Shown: positions 18,930 through 29,053, counted from the stretch's first letter. The stretch is DNA of 64,000 bases from an uncultured Gammaproteobacteria bacterium (GCA_943788815.1 CALSRS010000001.1:682001-746000); one strand, 5' to 3'. Made by a program: numbers and translations. Notes: generated from the sequence alone by a model not told the origin.

Positions 18930-20268
18930 TCAACACCCCGGTAGCATCCGCCGTTTCATTGGAGAAATATTCTTCCGTTGGTGCGCCAGTCATTCCAACT
19001 ACGGACAGGTGCAGGTTTGATAAGGGCTCATCCATATGGACAATATGCCGGTTTCCCCTAACCTTACCCTGTGCACCGCCAAATACAGCAACCGGTACTT
19101 TGTTATGCACATGGTTATTCGCATCGCTCAAACCACCTCCGGCAACGATGACAGAGTTGTCCAGCATCGTTGATCCATCTGCTTCTTTGGCATTTTTCAT
19201 CTTATCGAGAAAATATGCCAGCATATTACTCTGGTACAGGTCTACCTTCTTCAACAGACTGATCGCCGTAGGATCACCCTTATGATGAGACAATGAATGG
19301 TGTCCATCGGTTGCACCAAGTTCAGTATAGTTACGATTGGTGCCTTCATGTCCGAACATGAAAGAGATCACCCGCGTCATGTCTGAACGATAGGCAAGGA
19401 ACATCAGGTCAAAAATCAGGTGACTGTGGGTCATGACATCTGTGGGTATGCCGGTTGGGCGACTGATATCCACCTGGGACATACTATCACCGCTAGCAGT
19501 TCTGGATTCCACCGCCTGTATACCACGCTCAACCTCACGAACAGCGCTCAGGTATTCATCCAGTTTATATCTGTCACTGGCACCGATATCCTTCATTAGG
19601 CGCTGTACACGATCACTGACTGAATCCAGTACACTGCTCTGTCTGCTGATTCGGCGTTTCATGGCATCCTGACTCATGGAGTCAGTATCCCCAAATAATC
19701 TTTCAAAGACCTTTCTTGGGTTATTCTCCACAGGTAACGGTGTTGTTGGTGTTCGCCAGCTCATGGTAGCAGTATAGAATGGCTGGTAGTCACCTCCCCC
19801 CTGTCCAACCCATTCAGGGGTATCCAGACTTAATTCCAGCGACAACAGCGGGCTGTCCTGTCCAATGTGTTTGGCAATGATTTGATCCATGGAAGTACCA
19901 ACTCGATCTCCAAACGGGTGCACGCCTGTTAAATAGGCGGCGCATGGCCGTGCATGTGGACCACCTCGTTCACCGGGTAACAGGTCTGAACATTTTATGT
20001 CCATTCCGCTGATGACCAGCATCTGATCCTTATAGGGCGCAAAGGGTTCAAGTGTTGGCGTTAATTCAAAATTTTCTCCGACTGTTTTTGGTGTCCAGGA
20101 ATCCATGACCCTGCCAGTAGTCAGATAGACATTCCCGACCTTTAGGGATGGTTTAACATCAGATGCAGCAAGCGCTGGCACCATGGCATCGAGGAACGGT
20201 AACGCGATTGTCGCGCCTGCGCCTTTTATAAATGTACGTCTTGGAATCGCCCGTTTAAATATCATCAT
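18916..20268 (-). CDS. Tat-exported DUF1552 protein
   Basis: 450 residues. It begins with a twin-arginine signal (KRAIPRRTFIKGAG, arginines 10-11, then a hydrophobic run to about residue 34). The rest matches the DUF1552 family, with PGERGGPHARPCAAYLTG, SRQSSVLDSV and GATDGHHSLSHHKGDP. The family is common in planctomycetes, verrucomicrobia and some marine gammaproteobacteria, nearly always beside a DUF1592 protein, and its function is unknown; sulfatase-like or metal-binding folds have been guessed. Its first codon overlaps the end of the DUF1592 gene by 4 bases, with GGAGGG inside that gene, so the two are translationally coupled. Confidence 0.9.
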   Translation of the reverse strand: MMIFKRAIPRRTFIKGAGATIALPFLDAMVPALAASDVKPSLKVGNVYLTTGRVMDSWTPKTVGENFELTPTLEPFAPYKDQMLVISGMDIKCSDLLPGERGGPHARPCAAYLTGVHPFGDRVGTSMDQIIAKHIGQDSPLLSLELSLDTPEWVGQGGGDYQPFYTATMSWRTPTTPLPVENNPRKVFERLFGDTDSMSQDAMKRRISRQSSVLDSVSDRVQRLMKDIGASDRYKLDEYLSAVREVERGIQAVESRTASGDSMSQVDISRPTGIPTDVMTHSHLIFDLMFLAYRSDMTRVISFMFGHEGTNRNYTELGATDGHHSLSHHKGDPTAISLLKKVDLYQSNMLAYFLDKMKNAKEADGSTMLDNSVIVAGGGLSDANNHVHNKVPVAVFGGAQGKVRGNRHIVHMDEPLSNLHLSVVGMTGAPTEEYFSNETADATGVLKDLA

Positions 20269-22709
20269 TTTCTTACCCTCCTGTATTGGAATGGTGTGCT
20301 TTCAATTATACCTAAGATTAGTGAAGACCATTTGTAATCATCATTCTCCAAGTTTTCTGCAATTTCGCGTACGGCAGGCATATCGTAATACTCGATGCTT
20401 CTACCCAGGGCATAGGTCATAACCTTTTGGGTCACCGTGTTGACAAACCTGTCAGAATGCTTGAGGAAATTCTTTTTAAACCCTTCTGTATCATCGAAGG
20501 TACTGCCATCAAATAATATACCAGACGAGTCGACATCGGCATCTGCTTCTTCATACCTGAGCCGGTATGAACCGACTGCATCGAAATTCTCCAGTGCAAA
20601 GCCGATGGGGTCCATTAGCTTGTGACAGGATGCACACACCGGGTTGGCCCGATGCGCCTCCATGGCCTCTTTAAGTGTTAACACCTTACCTGAATCATCC
20701 TCCAGGATAAGCTGGGCCACTACACTATCCGGTGGTGGTGGCGGTGGCATACTCAGCAGGGTCTCAAGCACCCATTTACCCCTGACAACTGGGGAGGTAC
20801 GATTATTGAATGCCGTACCGGCCAGGATACCGCCTTTACCCAACAACCCTTTTCTCTGTTCAAAAGAATCAAGGTCGATCTTTCTAAACCGGCTTCCATA
20901 TATACCCGGTATCCCGTAGTGTTTGGCCAGCCGCTCGTTTATAAATGTATAGTCAGAGGTCAATACTTCCAGGATGCTTTCATCACTTCTTACCATACTG
21001 GTAAACCAGAGTTGCAATTCCTGTTTAAAGGCCTGACGTAGTTCCTCGTCAAATTCGGGGAATATTTCCTGGTTTGGGGCAGAGGCATCAATGTTCCGCA
21101 CCGCCAGCCATTGCCTGCCGAAATTATTAATAAAGGCGGATGACCGCGGATCCTGCAGCATCCGCTGCACCTGTTTTTTCAGTTCCCGACCGTTTCTTAA
21201 TCTGCCTTTTTCAGCCGCGGCTAATAATTCATCATCTGGGATGGTACTCCAGAGAAAGAATGATAACCTCGAAGCTAATTCCAGGTCGCTAACGGGGTAG
21301 ACTTCACCAGGCGCCAGCCCTTCAGGCTCCTGTTCAATCCTGAATAGAAATTCAGGACCAGCCAGGACACTCTGTATCGCCAGTTCAATTCCGCCATCAA
21401 AACCGCCATCCTCAATTCCACTGCGAAACAGTTGCATGAGTCCATCCAATTCATTTTTTTCCACCGGACGCCGATAGGCAAGCCGGGTGATCTTACCCAG
21501 TATCTGTCTGGCGCAGGCTTCATCCCGGGTAGAAGACGGTTCGCAGACAAATATTCTTTCCCTGCTTGGTGTGTTACCAGGCCCTTTCGCATCAAATGGC
21601 CCGGTGATGGTTACACTTGCTACTTCAGGTATACCGCCCTTATAGGACTGAATATCGGCGAGTGGCAACTCAGGTTCATAAATACCTGTAGGTTTGGTGC
21701 TCTTGCCTACAAACGTAACACCGACCAGATGGGTCCCTGCCTTTGCCTGGAACCGATAATTCAGTTTCTCATCAGCAGTGAATTCATATCCTACCTGTTC
21801 CGGGTCACCCGAGTAATGAACCACCTGATTCTCGGTAAATATTGGCCCTGGTCGACCAAAAAACTCGCCACCAATCTCTGCCGAACCAATCTGTTCATGA
21901 TCCAGGCGGACATCAATGATATGTTTTTTTCTTAACCCCCGGATATATCCTTCTATATTTCTTTCCAAATCCACCTTAATCGTATATTCACCGTCAGCAG
22001 GAAAATAATGTTTTATAAGGGTGCCGCCGCGGGAGCCAAATGGCAGGTCTTCACTCATCTGGTAGTTCTGTCTATACTCGCCTGGGACGACATATTGTTC
22101 ACTGGCAGGCTGCATGGCCTGTGGTCCAACGGCCAACCGCGCAATCCGTCCTGCTGCAAACATATATCGTTCCATCAGTAATGGTGAGACAGAAAGAATT
22201 TCAGCGATGTTATCAAAACCGTCCCCCAGATTATCTGGCGGTAACAATGCCGGGGCATCGATTTCCAAAGCCAGTAAATCACGAATGGCGTTAGCATATT
22301 CGGTACGATTCAGCCTATGCACAGTCGGTCGACCGGGATTCAGATCCGCGCTTGCCGCCTTGTCTAACTCACTGTAAAGATAACCAAGAATATCCTCATA
22401 TTCCTGCTCAGACGGCCTGAGAGGAATTCCTACCGGCGGCATGGCACGCAGGGACAATTTTGTGATGACCTTTTCCCATAACGCTGGGTCTTCACTGACA
22501 TCATGAATATTGGCCTTATCAAGCATTAGACCAGCTGTCTTCAAGACCTCATTATGACAGGAGACACAATTTTTATTTAACAGACTCTGATATTTGGCAG
22601 CCTCTGATGAACCCTGTTGGGCGTGACTGACTGTCCCGCTCAAGCTGATTAAAACAAACAATAAACTGAACAAATATTTTAAAAATTGATTTGAATGTTT
22701 ATCCAACAC
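20265..22709 (-). CDS. exported DUF1592-type multidomain cytochrome (DUF1587/1592/1588/1585 with haem motif)
   Basis: 814 residues with a Sec signal (to about residue 30). Near the N-terminus is a haem-c motif, CVSCH (48-52), within a planctomycete-type cytochrome domain. It is followed by a DUF1587-like segment (PTVHRLNRTEYANAIRDLL), then a region with the look of a carbohydrate- or ligand-binding beta domain, then DUF1592/DUF1588 stretches (LASRLSFFLWSTIPDDELL, NNRTSPVVRGKWVLETLL). A second CxxCH, CASCHKLMDPIGFALENFD, lies near residue 720, and the DUF1585 end near 760-800. It is probably a periplasmic redox protein. It opens the three-gene exported operon. The reaction is unknown. Confidence 0.9.
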   Translation of the reverse strand: MLDKHSNQFLKYLFSLLFVLISLSGTVSHAQQGSSEAAKYQSLLNKNCVSCHNEVLKTAGLMLDKANIHDVSEDPALWEKVITKLSLRAMPPVGIPLRPSEQEYEDILGYLYSELDKAASADLNPGRPTVHRLNRTEYANAIRDLLALEIDAPALLPPDNLGDGFDNIAEILSVSPLLMERYMFAAGRIARLAVGPQAMQPASEQYVVPGEYRQNYQMSEDLPFGSRGGTLIKHYFPADGEYTIKVDLERNIEGYIRGLRKKHIIDVRLDHEQIGSAEIGGEFFGRPGPIFTENQVVHYSGDPEQVGYEFTADEKLNYRFQAKAGTHLVGVTFVGKSTKPTGIYEPELPLADIQSYKGGIPEVASVTITGPFDAKGPGNTPSRERIFVCEPSSTRDEACARQILGKITRLAYRRPVEKNELDGLMQLFRSGIEDGGFDGGIELAIQSVLAGPEFLFRIEQEPEGLAPGEVYPVSDLELASRLSFFLWSTIPDDELLAAAEKGRLRNGRELKKQVQRMLQDPRSSAFINNFGRQWLAVRNIDASAPNQEIFPEFDEELRQAFKQELQLWFTSMVRSDESILEVLTSDYTFINERLAKHYGIPGIYGSRFRKIDLDSFEQRKGLLGKGGILAGTAFNNRTSPVVRGKWVLETLLSMPPPPPPDSVVAQLILEDDSGKVLTLKEAMEAHRANPVCASCHKLMDPIGFALENFDAVGSYRLRYEEADADVDSSGILFDGSTFDDTEGFKKNFLKHSDRFVNTVTQKVMTYALGRSIEYYDMPAVREIAENLENDDYKWSSLILGIIESTPFQYRRVRK

Positions 22710-23151
22710 TTATCTCAGCCTCCGGTTCCACAGATCATCAACGATGGTGAATGTATCTGCTTGAATTAAGTAAAAAACGACTACTACACTAACAGCGAAT
22801 TATAGAACAAATTCTAGCATCATTTAACCAGATTATCTCAATACATAGCAGCCCATACTTAAGTTCAAATTAGCTATAACTATATGTTTTTAAATTAATT
22901 TTACTATTGTGGGGAATAAAAATCATTCACACCCCGCCGGACAACATATTAATTCATGACCAAATACATATTATCCTCAAAGATAATCTATTGATAGAGG
23001 CGTGCATCTCAGCCATTGGCTGTATCCTCAGACAAGTAACACTGAGTGAACGGACAAACATACCTTGCATTCACTTATCAAGGCTGACATATAAAAAAAG
23101 GGCATGGCGATAATTGCCATGCCCTTATCATTGTGCTTAAGACTTACTATA
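22710..23151. other. 442-base intergenic stretch
   Basis: This stretch lies between the DUF1592 gene start and the end of the first TonB receptor. It holds the upstream region of the DUF1592 operon (AT-rich, promoter not resolved) and, at its right end, the terminator of the receptor gene. A plus-strand frame of 68 codons (22907-23113) has no ribosome site or recognisable content and runs into the terminator, so I do not call it a gene. Confidence 0.6.
23100..23124 (-). terminator. terminator of TonB receptor 1
   Basis: Perfect 9-bp stem GGGCATGGC (23100-23108) and GCCATGCCC (23116-23124), 7-base loop, followed on the minus strand by CTTTTTTTAT. It lies 28 bases past the receptor stop codon. 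Confidence 0.9.
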
Positions 23152-25896
23152 TTAAAAAAAGTTATACTTCAGCCTTGCACCATAAGTCGCAAAATTTGAT
23201 GTGGTCACCTGAGCGCTGGATTCAGCCACACCTTCCCCTGCGAAATCTGCGTCTGCATGATATACAGGCTTAAGCTCCATCAGGTTACGTCCATACAACA
23301 ATACTGACCAGCGATCATCTTCCCCACCAAACTCATAGGAGAGATTCACGTCCCAGCCGCTATCGTAGGAATAGACATTTGAGAAATCACGATCGGTGGT
23401 ATAGGCAGATGTACCGGTTACCGTCACGTCAAAGTTAGACTTGTAACCTGCCAGGATGGTGGGCAATTCATAGCGGATGTTACCGGTATACTGCCAGTTC
23501 GGTGCATTTCTTGCCTCCTGTCCAGAACGATCTGCTGCTCCCGGGGTACTACCCGTGGCAACAGACCCATCAGCGGCAACACAGCGTCCAGCAACCCGAT
23601 CATCATCGGTACAGATCGAGGTGGTAAAATCCAGAACAACACCATCGAGTAACGCCAGGTAACTACTGAGTGTGAGCCTGTCTGAAGCGGCATATCTGAC
23701 ACTTAACTCAATACCATCTGACTTCTGTGCACCCACATTCTGGGTCACGTTACGATCAACCCCATCTGAACGGTCAACAAAGGAAACCTGTGTGCCCTTG
23801 ATGTCTGTTGCAAACGCGGTCAACTCGGCAGCCATCCGGCCATCCATGAACGTACCACGCATGCCGATCTCAAAGATCTCATAAGTCTCTGGCCCGAATG
23901 CGAAATCATCTTCACGCAAGGGTAACTCGGATACACCCATATCATAGCCACCGGACTTGAACGAGGTAGCATACTTGCCATAAAAAGAAATATCATCATT
24001 CGGCCGGTATCGCAGTACGATCTGCGGATCAAAGGAATCATCACTAAACGACAGGTTATGGGTGACACAATGGGACAGACCTAAACTTCCCATAAGATTG
24101 GGATCATTGTCTGCCAGATAAGAACCGCATTTATCCGTAATGGGTGTACGCCCAACAACCGAGGCATTAACTAGACCGGGATTTGCTGCAAGATAGGCGG
24201 CAGCCCTTGCTTGTCGACCCCCACCACCAGTGGCATCCAACCCATAGGGTAACTGTACATAGTCACCGGTAATAGCATCTTCAACGATCCATTCCGCAAT
24301 TCGGTTGGTACCGCCACCTGTCTTGCTGATGTCTGTGTAGCGGGCACCTACGTCCAGAGAGAACTGTTCGTAGAAATTTAAGGTCACTGCCGCAAAGCCA
24401 CTGACCCATTTTGCATCTTCAAATGTTCTGGAGGAACGGATAGGGTTCCGGGAGTTTGAGCGGTAGGCATCAGACCAGGCATCCAGATTGTTCTTCTGCC
24501 AGTACAGGCCGGCCATCCACTCGATGGTGCCCCCAGTAGGTGATGAAATCCGGAATTCCTCACTCCACTGTCCGAAGAATTCACCACGCTGTCTGGCATT
24601 GGTGATAAATGCACCACCACCGGAGTTGTATGGGGAGTTCCAGAACTCCTGATAGCTATACCCGGTCTTTGAGGTAAGTTCGATACCATTTTCCAACCGG
24701 TAAGTCAGATCCATAATGGCATGCCAGGGCTTGGAGCCAGAGCGATCTTTCATATCACAATTGTCGTAATAGTCGAGCACTGGACCGATACCACTGCCGC
24801 CAGGCGCAACAACAGTGCCGCCGCCCACCAGGGCATCACCACCCCTGAATACCTGTAATCCACCTTCACGAAAGCACTGGGTTAAATCCATCACGATGCC
24901 GGAGTTACTGCCGGAGGCCTCGGTCAGGCGAGGCAAACCTGCTGCCTCTCTCAAATCGGACTCAACACGGGGATTGAGAAACGTGTCATACAGAATACCT
25001 GTTTGGGTAAACTCACCCACCTTTTGGTTCACAGGGGGCACATTGGCGCTGAGGATACCGGTAACTGGTGAACTCAAGCCATGAGTTAGTTTGGCTTCAG
25101 CGAGGTTTCCCCTGCTCTCCAGTAAAACTGGTTGCGCCCTGGGTCCAAGGTTATTATCGGAAACCTCGTACTTAAAGGTAGCTTCAAAATTATCTGTGGG
25201 TGCCCACTGGGTGGTAATACGGAAGGTCTTGTATTCCCGTTCCGGGAATTTTTTACCGGTGAAATAGTCACGTAAAAATCCATCAAATCGATAGTACTTG
25301 GCGGCGACTCGCACACCAAAGGTATCGGTAATGGGGCCACCAAAGGCCCCTTCAACAGACTTTTTGCCAAAATTACCAAAATCACCACTAAGGGTACCTT
25401 CCCACTCATCACCGGGCTTACGAGTTTCTATGTTTAGTGCGCCGGCTGCAGCGTTCTGTCCAAAGAACACTGGCTGGGGTCCCTTCAGGACTTCCACTCG
25501 TTGAACATCCAGGTAACTACTGAGCACCTGGGAACCACGGCCCATATGAATGCCATCGATAAAGGTTGGCACTCCCTGTTCGATACCCAAGTTCTTACTC
25601 TGGGTGCCGGCACCGCGCAGGATTAATCCCTGCTCTTCTGACCAGGCCTTGATAACCAGACCGGGCGCATAAGTAGAAAGAGATTCTAATGTATCAAATC
25701 CCTGGCGGGACATGTCATCACCAGTAAAGCTTTGTAATGAGACCGGGACGTCCTGGAGACTCTGTTCACGGCGCTGTGCCGTGACCACGATTTCTTCCAG
25801 TTCCTGTGCGCTTGTGACAGGCACATTACCCAATGCAATGCACAGCACCAGTCCAGTAAATATAAGTTTCTTATTAATTAGTAGATTAGCCATCAT
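23152..25896 (-). CDS. TonB-dependent outer-membrane receptor, paralogue 1
   Basis: 914 residues: Sec signal to about residue 30, then the TonB-box region QELEEIVVTAQRRE, a plug domain (DVPVSLQSF, IDGIHMGRGSQV, VEVLKGPQPVFFGQNAAAGA) and a 22-strand barrel ending in ARLKYNFF with the terminal Phe used for outer-membrane insertion. It imports an unknown ligand using TonB energy. Of the four tandem paralogues it is the most divergent, yet it keeps the plug almost unchanged. It has three cysteine pairs in predicted outer loops, near residues 342/372, 598/622 and 769/778. GGGGAAA precedes the start. A candidate promoter and its own terminator flank it. Confidence 0.95.
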   Translation of the reverse strand: MMANLLINKKLIFTGLVLCIALGNVPVTSAQELEEIVVTAQRREQSLQDVPVSLQSFTGDDMSRQGFDTLESLSTYAPGLVIKAWSEEQGLILRGAGTQSKNLGIEQGVPTFIDGIHMGRGSQVLSSYLDVQRVEVLKGPQPVFFGQNAAAGALNIETRKPGDEWEGTLSGDFGNFGKKSVEGAFGGPITDTFGVRVAAKYYRFDGFLRDYFTGKKFPEREYKTFRITTQWAPTDNFEATFKYEVSDNNLGPRAQPVLLESRGNLAEAKLTHGLSSPVTGILSANVPPVNQKVGEFTQTGILYDTFLNPRVESDLREAAGLPRLTEASGSNSGIVMDLTQCFREGGLQVFRGGDALVGGGTVVAPGGSGIGPVLDYYDNCDMKDRSGSKPWHAIMDLTYRLENGIELTSKTGYSYQEFWNSPYNSGGGAFITNARQRGEFFGQWSEEFRISSPTGGTIEWMAGLYWQKNNLDAWSDAYRSNSRNPIRSSRTFEDAKWVSGFAAVTLNFYEQFSLDVGARYTDISKTGGGTNRIAEWIVEDAITGDYVQLPYGLDATGGGGRQARAAAYLAANPGLVNASVVGRTPITDKCGSYLADNDPNLMGSLGLSHCVTHNLSFSDDSFDPQIVLRYRPNDDISFYGKYATSFKSGGYDMGVSELPLREDDFAFGPETYEIFEIGMRGTFMDGRMAAELTAFATDIKGTQVSFVDRSDGVDRNVTQNVGAQKSDGIELSVRYAASDRLTLSSYLALLDGVVLDFTTSICTDDDRVAGRCVAADGSVATGSTPGAADRSGQEARNAPNWQYTGNIRYELPTILAGYKSNFDVTVTGTSAYTTDRDFSNVYSYDSGWDVNLSYEFGGEDDRWSVLLYGRNLMELKPVYHADADFAGEGVAESSAQVTTSNFATYGARLKYNFF

Positions 25897-25924
25897 TTTC
25901 CCCTAAAGAAAAAAAGTGGGGGTA

Positions 25925-25954
25925 CTTATACTACACGTCGCAAATTAAAAACAA
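25925..25954 (-). promoter_or_regulatory. candidate promoter of TonB receptor 1
   Basis: On the minus strand TTGTTT (25949-25954) is followed after 18 bases by TATAAG (25925-25930), 29 bases before the start codon. The end of the spacer and the -10 (ACGTGTAGTATAA) closely match those of the receptor 2 promoter (ACGTAGTATAA). Confidence 0.5.
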
Positions 25955-26227
25955 CCGGTTTTTAATCGTAACTATTTGTATTTATTGATTTTTTAAATTG
26001 TGCTCAAAATAATATTAAGTTTTTTATGTGACGAGAATATAAATTAGCAACATTTATTGCCTTGATAATTGAATTTACGAAGCACCCCCGGGAGAAAATT
26101 TTAGTTTCGTACTCTAATTTTTTTCAAAGGGTCCTATATAAAATATTTCTTAAGATTTTTATTTGATAATAGCCAGGCTAATGACATTAACCTTGATATT
26201 AATACTTAATAAATCTAAGTAAAAAAA

Positions 26228-26259
26228 AACGGGGGATGACTAACTCATCATCCCCCGTT
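26228..26259 (-). terminator. terminator of TonB receptor 2
   Basis: Perfect 12-bp stem AACGGGGGATGA (26228-26239) and TCATCCCCCGTT (26248-26259) with an 8-base loop, followed on the minus strand by a run of T. It lies about 20 bases past the stop codon. The rest of the 385-base gap (25897-26281) holds the receptor 1 promoter and AT-rich sequence in which I see no gene. Confidence 0.92.
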
Positions 26260-26281
26260 CTTAAGTTTAAAAGTTGGTGAC

Positions 26282-28969
26282 TTAGAAGAAGTTAAACTTC
26301 ACCCTGGCACCATAGGAAGCAAAGTTAGACAAGGATGACTGCGCCTCGGATTCCAGTACCCCTTCTCCCGCCAAATCCAGTTCCGGATTGTATACCTGGG
26401 TATTACCTATCAGGTTACGACCAAAAAACAGGATACTCCAGCGACCATCCACATCTCCCACCTCATAGGACAGGTTGACGTCCCAGGCCTTGGGAAAATT
26501 AACCGTATCAGAGAAAGATCTGTCTGTGGTGTAGCTATCGGTACCGGTCACCGTCGCATCAAACGTAGAGACATAACCATCAAAGATGGTCGGCAGTTCA
26601 TAGCGCATATTGCCAGTGAACTGCCAGTCCGGGGAATTTCTTGCCTCCGCACCGGATCGGTCTGCTACGTCATCGATACATACCCCTGTCAATCGTTCAT
26701 CTTCAGTACAGGATGCATTCTTGTATTCCACCACGGTGGCATCCAGGATGGACAGGTAGGCACTCAGTGTCATCCTGTCGGTGGCGGCAAACTGACCGCT
26801 CAGCTCAATGCCCTTGGATTCCTGCTTGGCAATATTACGTGTAATATTACGTTCCAGGATGGGATCGATATACGACACCTGTACCCCTTTGATATCGGTT
26901 AAGTAACCGGTAATCTCCGCTGCTATTCGGCCATCCAGGAAGGACCCTCGACCACCTAACTCATAGGTCTCATATTCTTCCGGACCAAATTGAAAGTCCT
27001 CAGCAAATTCCGGGACTGTGGACACACCCATATCAAAGGCACCTGACTTGAAGGACGTCGCGTACTTGGCATACAGAGACACATCGTCACTAGGACGGTA
27101 ACGCAGCACCACCTGTGGGTCAAAAGAACTGTCATCAATGGCGGCATCGATAGAGACACAACGGCTCGAAGTAATTCGGCCCGCCGGATGAGTGGCACCC
27201 AGCAAGGTATCACAGTTCAGGGTGATCTTGGAGCGACCGATAACCTCGGCATTGGGTAGCCAGGGGTTAGCGGCAATCAAGTTTTCTAATGCAACACGTC
27301 TAAGACCCGCAGCTGACGTCGTGGAAGTACCACCTTGTGTTAAGTCCATACCAAATGGCAGGCGCATGGGGACTTCGTTCACCGGGTCCCAGACATACCA
27401 TTCACCAATACGGTTTTTACCAATGGCGTCCTTCTTGATATCGGTATAACGGGCACCCACGTCCAGGGAGAACTGTTCATAAAAGTTAAAGGTCACCGTA
27501 GCAAAACCGCTGAGCCAACGGGAGTCTTCCTCGGTACGGGTGGACCTGATGGGTAGACGCCAACTCGCAACATAGGCATCAGACCATGCCTCCAGGGCAT
27601 TGTCCTGCCAGTAGACACCGGCCATCCATTCAATCTGTTCACCCACCGGTGAGGTTACCCGGAACTCCTGACTCCATTGGCTGAAAAACTCACCGCGATT
27701 ACGGTTGTTGGTAGAAAAAGCACCACCACCAGAGTTATAAGGAGTATTCCAGAATTCCTGGTTGCTGTATCCCGTTGTAGATTTCAACTCAATCCCATTA
27801 TCAAGGGTATAAGCGAGGTCCATAATCGCATGCCAGGGTTTGGAACCGGATTCATCAGTAAAATTACAACTCTCAAACTGGCTGGGTCGGATTGGTTGTA
27901 TCCCACCGGATTCAAATACCTGCAGACCACCGGCCTTCTGGCAGTCCTGAAAACTCAATACCATCCCACCGTTACTACTGGAGGCCTCAGTCAGGGGAGG
28001 CAGACCGGCCGCTATCCTGGCTTCAGATTCTACCCGGGGATTGATGAAGGTTGGGCCATACTTGATACCGGTACGGGTGAACTCGCCGATCTTCTGATCC
28101 ACAGGTCCAACGTTGGCAGAGAGTATGCCAAGTATGGGGGCACTGTGGCCGTGATAGAGTTTTGCATCTGCGGGATTGGAAAATTTATCAAACACCAGGG
28201 GTTGTGCCCGGGGACCGAGATCATTATCAGCGATCTCCACTTTCCAGGAAGCTTCAAAATTCTCGGTGGGCCGCCAGACTGAAGTAATACGCCCAGTCAT
28301 ATATTCGCGCTGGGGGAATTTATCACCCGTCCACCAGTCACGCATAAAACCTTCAAGGCGGTAATACTTTGCCGCAACGCGGACACCAAAGGTATCTGTG
28401 ATGGGACCACCCACGGCTCCCTCAACAATGGCCTTACCAAAGCGACCATACTCACCACTCAGGTAGCCATTCCATTCATCACCGGGTTTGCGGGTGGTGA
28501 CATTCAGGGCACCGGCAGCGGCATTCTGGCCAAAGAACACCGGCTGGGGACCTTTTAGGACCTCCAGTCGTTCAATGTCCATGTAGGAATTCAACACCTG
28601 TGAACCACGACCCATGTGGATACCATCGATAAAGGTTGGCACCCCTTGCTCAATACCAAGGTTCTTACTCTGGGTACCAGCACCACGGAGGATTAATCCC
28701 TGCTCTTCGGAGGCACTCTTGATCACCAGACCCGGGGCGTACATGGTCAACTCGTTAAGGGTATCAAAACCCTTGTCTGACATGGCATCCCCTGAGAAAG
28801 TCTGTAAGGATACCGGGACGTCCTGAAGATTCTGCTCACGACGCTGGGCCGTAACCACGATTTCTTCCAGTTGCTGGGCTTGTGTATCCGGTATCTGACT
28901 AATAAAAATTGATAATGTTACTCCAGCCAGAGTAAATATTTTATTTAGAGTTGGACGATGTTTAGACAT
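26282..28969 (-). CDS. TonB-dependent outer-membrane receptor, paralogue 2
   Basis: 895 residues from ATG 28969, chosen because GGAGGTAGC stands directly before it; an in-frame ATG seven codons upstream has no ribosome site. Signal peptide ends DTQA before QQLEEIVVTAQRRE (TonB box). Plug and barrel follow as in the neighbours, with C-terminal ARVKFNFF. By eye it is closest to paralogue 3, sharing long identical stretches such as VPVSLQTFSGDAMSDKGFD and SFDPQVVLRYRP. The three loop cysteine pairs are conserved (CQKAGG..., NCDTLLG...SSRC, SCTEDE...GVC). The ligand is unknown. Long frames antisense to it arise from codon bias and are not genes. Confidence 0.95.
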   Translation of the reverse strand: MSKHRPTLNKIFTLAGVTLSIFISQIPDTQAQQLEEIVVTAQRREQNLQDVPVSLQTFSGDAMSDKGFDTLNELTMYAPGLVIKSASEEQGLILRGAGTQSKNLGIEQGVPTFIDGIHMGRGSQVLNSYMDIERLEVLKGPQPVFFGQNAAAGALNVTTRKPGDEWNGYLSGEYGRFGKAIVEGAVGGPITDTFGVRVAAKYYRLEGFMRDWWTGDKFPQREYMTGRITSVWRPTENFEASWKVEIADNDLGPRAQPLVFDKFSNPADAKLYHGHSAPILGILSANVGPVDQKIGEFTRTGIKYGPTFINPRVESEARIAAGLPPLTEASSSNGGMVLSFQDCQKAGGLQVFESGGIQPIRPSQFESCNFTDESGSKPWHAIMDLAYTLDNGIELKSTTGYSNQEFWNTPYNSGGGAFSTNNRNRGEFFSQWSQEFRVTSPVGEQIEWMAGVYWQDNALEAWSDAYVASWRLPIRSTRTEEDSRWLSGFATVTFNFYEQFSLDVGARYTDIKKDAIGKNRIGEWYVWDPVNEVPMRLPFGMDLTQGGTSTTSAAGLRRVALENLIAANPWLPNAEVIGRSKITLNCDTLLGATHPAGRITSSRCVSIDAAIDDSSFDPQVVLRYRPSDDVSLYAKYATSFKSGAFDMGVSTVPEFAEDFQFGPEEYETYELGGRGSFLDGRIAAEITGYLTDIKGVQVSYIDPILERNITRNIAKQESKGIELSGQFAATDRMTLSAYLSILDATVVEYKNASCTEDERLTGVCIDDVADRSGAEARNSPDWQFTGNMRYELPTIFDGYVSTFDATVTGTDSYTTDRSFSDTVNFPKAWDVNLSYEVGDVDGRWSILFFGRNLIGNTQVYNPELDLAGEGVLESEAQSSLSNFASYGARVKFNFF

Positions 28970-29023
28970 GCTACCTCCGATCATTGACATAGATTAAAAA
29001 TTAAAATCGTTAACAATGACGCG

Positions 29024-29053
29024 TTTATACTACGTGCAACTATTTAAATACAA
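29024..29053 (-). promoter_or_regulatory. candidate promoter of TonB receptor 2
   Basis: On the minus strand TTGTAT (29048-29053), an 18-base spacer, then TATAAA (29024-29029), about 55 bases before the start codon. It shares the spacer end and -10 with the promoter of receptor 1, suggesting common descent or a shared regulator. Confidence 0.5.

Noticed and set aside
22907-23113. 68-codon plus-strand frame in the gap before receptor 1
   Set aside because: No ribosome site, no known features, and its end runs into the receptor terminator.
27677-28282. 201-codon plus-strand open frame inside receptor 2, and similar long antisense frames in the other receptors (for example 30183-30707, 31308-31769, 32991-33431)
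   Set aside because: They lie opposite clear receptor coding sequence, have no ribosome sites, and recur at matching places in the paralogues because the sense protein is conserved. They are a by-product of codon use.
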